In this document: one piece after another, positions 62,330 through 64,000 of the stretch
Layout of the letters: each line of letters opens with the position of its first letter
How positions within the stretch are numbered: position 1 is the stretch's first letter
Origin: Bradyrhizobium oligotrophicum S58
GTDB taxonomy: Bacteria; Pseudomonadota; Alphaproteobacteria; Rhizobiales; Xanthobacteraceae
Assembly: GCF_000344805.1 (NCBI RefSeq)
Contig: NC_020453.1
Location: 2,356,001-2,420,000 of the forward strand
Direction: 5' to 3'
DNA: 64,000 bases
The notes under the pieces: model-generated
Told to the model about the DNA's origin: nothing
Database searches by the model: none
What the model saw: only the letters and a program-made list of their open reading frames with translations
Position numbers and translations under genes: made by a program

Positions 62330-63745
62330 ATGAAGTCCATGAAATTTGGCATCATCGTTGGAAGCCGCGGTTTCTTTCCGGGCCATCTCGCGGCGACCGG
62401 CCGCGAGCATATGATCAGCGCGCTCGAGCGTGCCGGTCACGGCTGCGTGGTTCTTGGCACGGGCGATACCGAACATGGCGCGGTGCAGTCCTTCGAGGAT
62501 GCCCGCAAATGCGCCGCGCTGTTCAAGAGCCGCGCTAGCGACATCGACGGCATCATCGTCACGCTTCCCAATTTCGGTGAAGAGCGGCCGATCGCCGACA
62601 CCTTGCGCCTGTCCGGCCTCAACGTGCCCGTCCTGATCCAGGCGACCCCCGACGATCCCACGAGGATGTCGATCCAATGGCGCCGCGACAGCTTCTGCGG
62701 CAAGATGTCGGCCTGCAACAATCTGCGTCAGTATGGCATCCGCTATTCGCTGACCAAGTCGCACTGCGTTGATCCGCTCAGCGACGAGTTTCAGCAGGAT
62801 CTCGCCCGCTTCTCGGCGATCTGCCGCGTCGTCGGGGGACTGCGCGGGCTGCGCATCGGCGCCATAGGCGCGCGGCCGCAGGCCTTCAACACCGTCCGCT
62901 ACAGCGAGAAGCTGCTCGAGAGGGCGGGGATTTCCGTCATCACGCTGGACCTTTCAGAGATTCTCGGCCGTGTGTCGCGACTGAGCGACGACCACGCGAT
63001 TGTCACCGAAAAGCTCGATGCCATCCGAAACTACATCGACATCAAGGGCGTGCCCCACGCCGCCATCCTCAGGCAGGCAAAGCTCGCAGCGGTGACCGAA
63101 GAGTGGATGCGGGAGGCCGATGTGTCCATCAGCGCGATCCAATGCTGGACCTCGCTGGAGGAAAACTATGGCGTCGTCCCCTGCACGATGATGAGCATGA
63201 TGAGCTCGAAGCTGATGTCGAGCGCTTGCGAAGTCGATGTCTGCGGGCTGATCGGCATGCACATGCTGGCCCTGGCATCCGGGACGCCGAGCGCACTGCT
63301 CGACTGGAACAACAACTACGGCTCGAACGCCAACAAGGCCGTGTGCTTCCACTGCAGCAATCTGCCCAAGGAGTTCTTCAAGAATTACCGGATGGACTTC
63401 CAGGAAATCATTGCCGGCACTGTCGGCAAGGACAACACCTACGGAACGGTCGACGGCTCGATCAAGTCCGGCCACATGACCTTTATCCGCGTGAGCACCG
63501 ACGACACATCCGGGCGGATCTGCGGCTATGTCGGGGAAGGCAAGTTCACCGAGGATCCGCTGGAAACCTTCGGCGGCGCCGGCGTGGTCGAAATCCCCGA
63601 AATGCAGAAACTGCTGCGCTATATCTGTGAGAATGGCTTCGAGCATCACGTCGCCGCGAACTTCTGCTCGGCCAGCGATGTGATCGTCGATGCGACGCGC
63701 AACTATCTCGGCTGGGATTTCCACCTGCACGACGGCAAGGCCTGA
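62330..63745 (+). CDS. L-fucose/L-arabinose isomerase-like protein
   Basis: A 471-aa protein. The Rossmann-like N-terminus KFGIIVGSRGFFPGHLAATG, then IDGIIVTLPNFGEERPIADT and LNVPVLIQATPDDP, match the N-terminal domain of FucI/AraA-type isomerases. DVSISAIQCWTSLEENYGVV and CGLIGMHMLALASGTPSALL, then DWNNNYGSNANKAVCFHCSN hold the catalytic and metal-binding acids and histidines of the C-terminal domain, as far as I can tell. I chose ATG at 62330 (MKSMKFGIIV); 62282 is an upstream in-frame ATG without signal features. Real substrate may be a modified sugar; its neighbours are not sugar-catabolic genes. Confidence 0.78.
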   Translation: MKSMKFGIIVGSRGFFPGHLAATGREHMISALERAGHGCVVLGTGDTEHGAVQSFEDARKCAALFKSRASDIDGIIVTLPNFGEERPIADTLRLSGLNVPVLIQATPDDPTRMSIQWRRDSFCGKMSACNNLRQYGIRYSLTKSHCVDPLSDEFQQDLARFSAICRVVGGLRGLRIGAIGARPQAFNTVRYSEKLLERAGISVITLDLSEILGRVSRLSDDHAIVTEKLDAIRNYIDIKGVPHAAILRQAKLAAVTEEWMREADVSISAIQCWTSLEENYGVVPCTMMSMMSSKLMSSACEVDVCGLIGMHMLALASGTPSALLDWNNNYGSNANKAVCFHCSNLPKEFFKNYRMDFQEIIAGTVGKDNTYGTVDGSIKSGHMTFIRVSTDDTSGRICGYVGEGKFTEDPLETFGGAGVVEIPEMQKLLRYICENGFEHHVAANFCSASDVIVDATRNYLGWDFHLHDGKA

Positions 63746-63842
63746 CGCCGGCTCCAGGGGGCCGGCCTCGGCCGGCTTCGACATACGCCATCTTTTTTCG
63801 GAAACCGCTGGAGCGGCAGGCGCTGCTTGGGATGAGGTGCCG

Positions 63843-64000
63843 ATGATACAGCCGATGCTCAACAAGTTGTCGGAGGCGACGGACCGCTGGAGCGTGATGC
63901 CAGAGCGCATCGCCATCATCGGCACCGGGCCACGAGGAATTTCCGTGATCGAGAGGCTCGCCGGCAGGCTCGCGGAGAGCTCAACGCTTCGGTCCCTGGT
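63843..64000 (+). CDS. FAD/NAD(P)-binding protein, partial (N-terminus only)
   Basis: The start of a gene that runs off the right edge. MIQPMLNKLSEATDRW is followed by RIAIIGTGPRGISVIERLA, the dinucleotide-binding Gly motif GTGPRGI of the FAD-NAD(P)-binding family (PF13454-like). GGATGAGG lies just before ATG at 63843, so the start is good. It is 97 bases after the isomerase-like gene on the same strand, so the three probably form an operon. The rest of the protein and any further genes are outside the window. Confidence 0.75.
   Translation, partial: MIQPMLNKLSEATDRWSVMPERIAIIGTGPRGISVIERLAGRLAESSTLRSL

Overview
The window is GC-rich, densely packed chromosomal DNA of the kind found in Bradyrhizobium and close relatives (Nitrobacteraceae, Alphaproteobacteria). 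This is an inference. It rests on the gene types (DUF2336 protein, TRAP and NitT/TauT transporters, Bug-type binding protein, LeuA with a leader peptide) and on palindromic intergenic repeats of the kind I associate with bradyrhizobial genomes. No rRNA operon, CRISPR array or intact prophage is visible.

Layout, 1-15 kb: a DUF2336 protein cut by the left edge; a short-chain dehydrogenase and a small unknown protein; a NarL-type response regulator with its histidine kinase, next to a secreted two-repeat DUF3280-like protein; a sulfatase-fold membrane transferase; an IclR - CoA-transferase - Bug binding protein - branched-chain-type binding protein series; a rhodanese; and a MarR - isochorismatase - small membrane protein - MFS operon.

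15-33 kb: an OpuC-like osmoprotectant ABC system whose ATPase is frameshifted; a NitT/TauT-type ABC system split by palindromic repeats; NUDIX and PPK2 genes that overlap; a CHASE2-PAS-GGDEF-EAL protein; a FecR-domain protein with a Gly/Asn tail, divergent from a TpsB-type outer-membrane transporter; an AT-richer orphan gene; an MFS drug exporter; YqfO-like and CAP-domain proteins; and a Crp/Fnr regulator.

33-46 kb: TetR and HXXEE genes; a TonB-dependent siderophore receptor with a PepSY membrane protein; small secreted or disordered proteins, two with possible general-stress promoters; a PAS protein; a serine hydrolase; and a decayed locus in which a GH79-like gene is joined to a DUF3800-like fragment. 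A repeat-rich stretch of about 1.4 kb precedes leuA.

46-64 kb: leuA behind a Leu-rich leader peptide with stem-loops; a TRAP transporter (dctPQM-type); a Spy-like periplasmic protein with a clear terminator; tRNA-Lys(CTT); remnants of IS5- and IS66-type elements and an apparently intact IS110-family element; a TetR-controlled molybdenum hydroxylase in which the 2Fe-2S and molybdopterin subunits are fused; a decayed stretch with integrase and VOC fragments; and, at the right edge, an unrecognised cluster of a TIM-barrel-like protein, a fucose/arabinose-isomerase-like protein and an FAD/NAD(P)-binding protein cut by the window end.

The observations most worth following are the leuA attenuator, the IS110 element with possible ends and bridge-RNA region, the frameshifted OpuC ATPase, the GH79/DUF3800 chimera, and the right-edge cluster.
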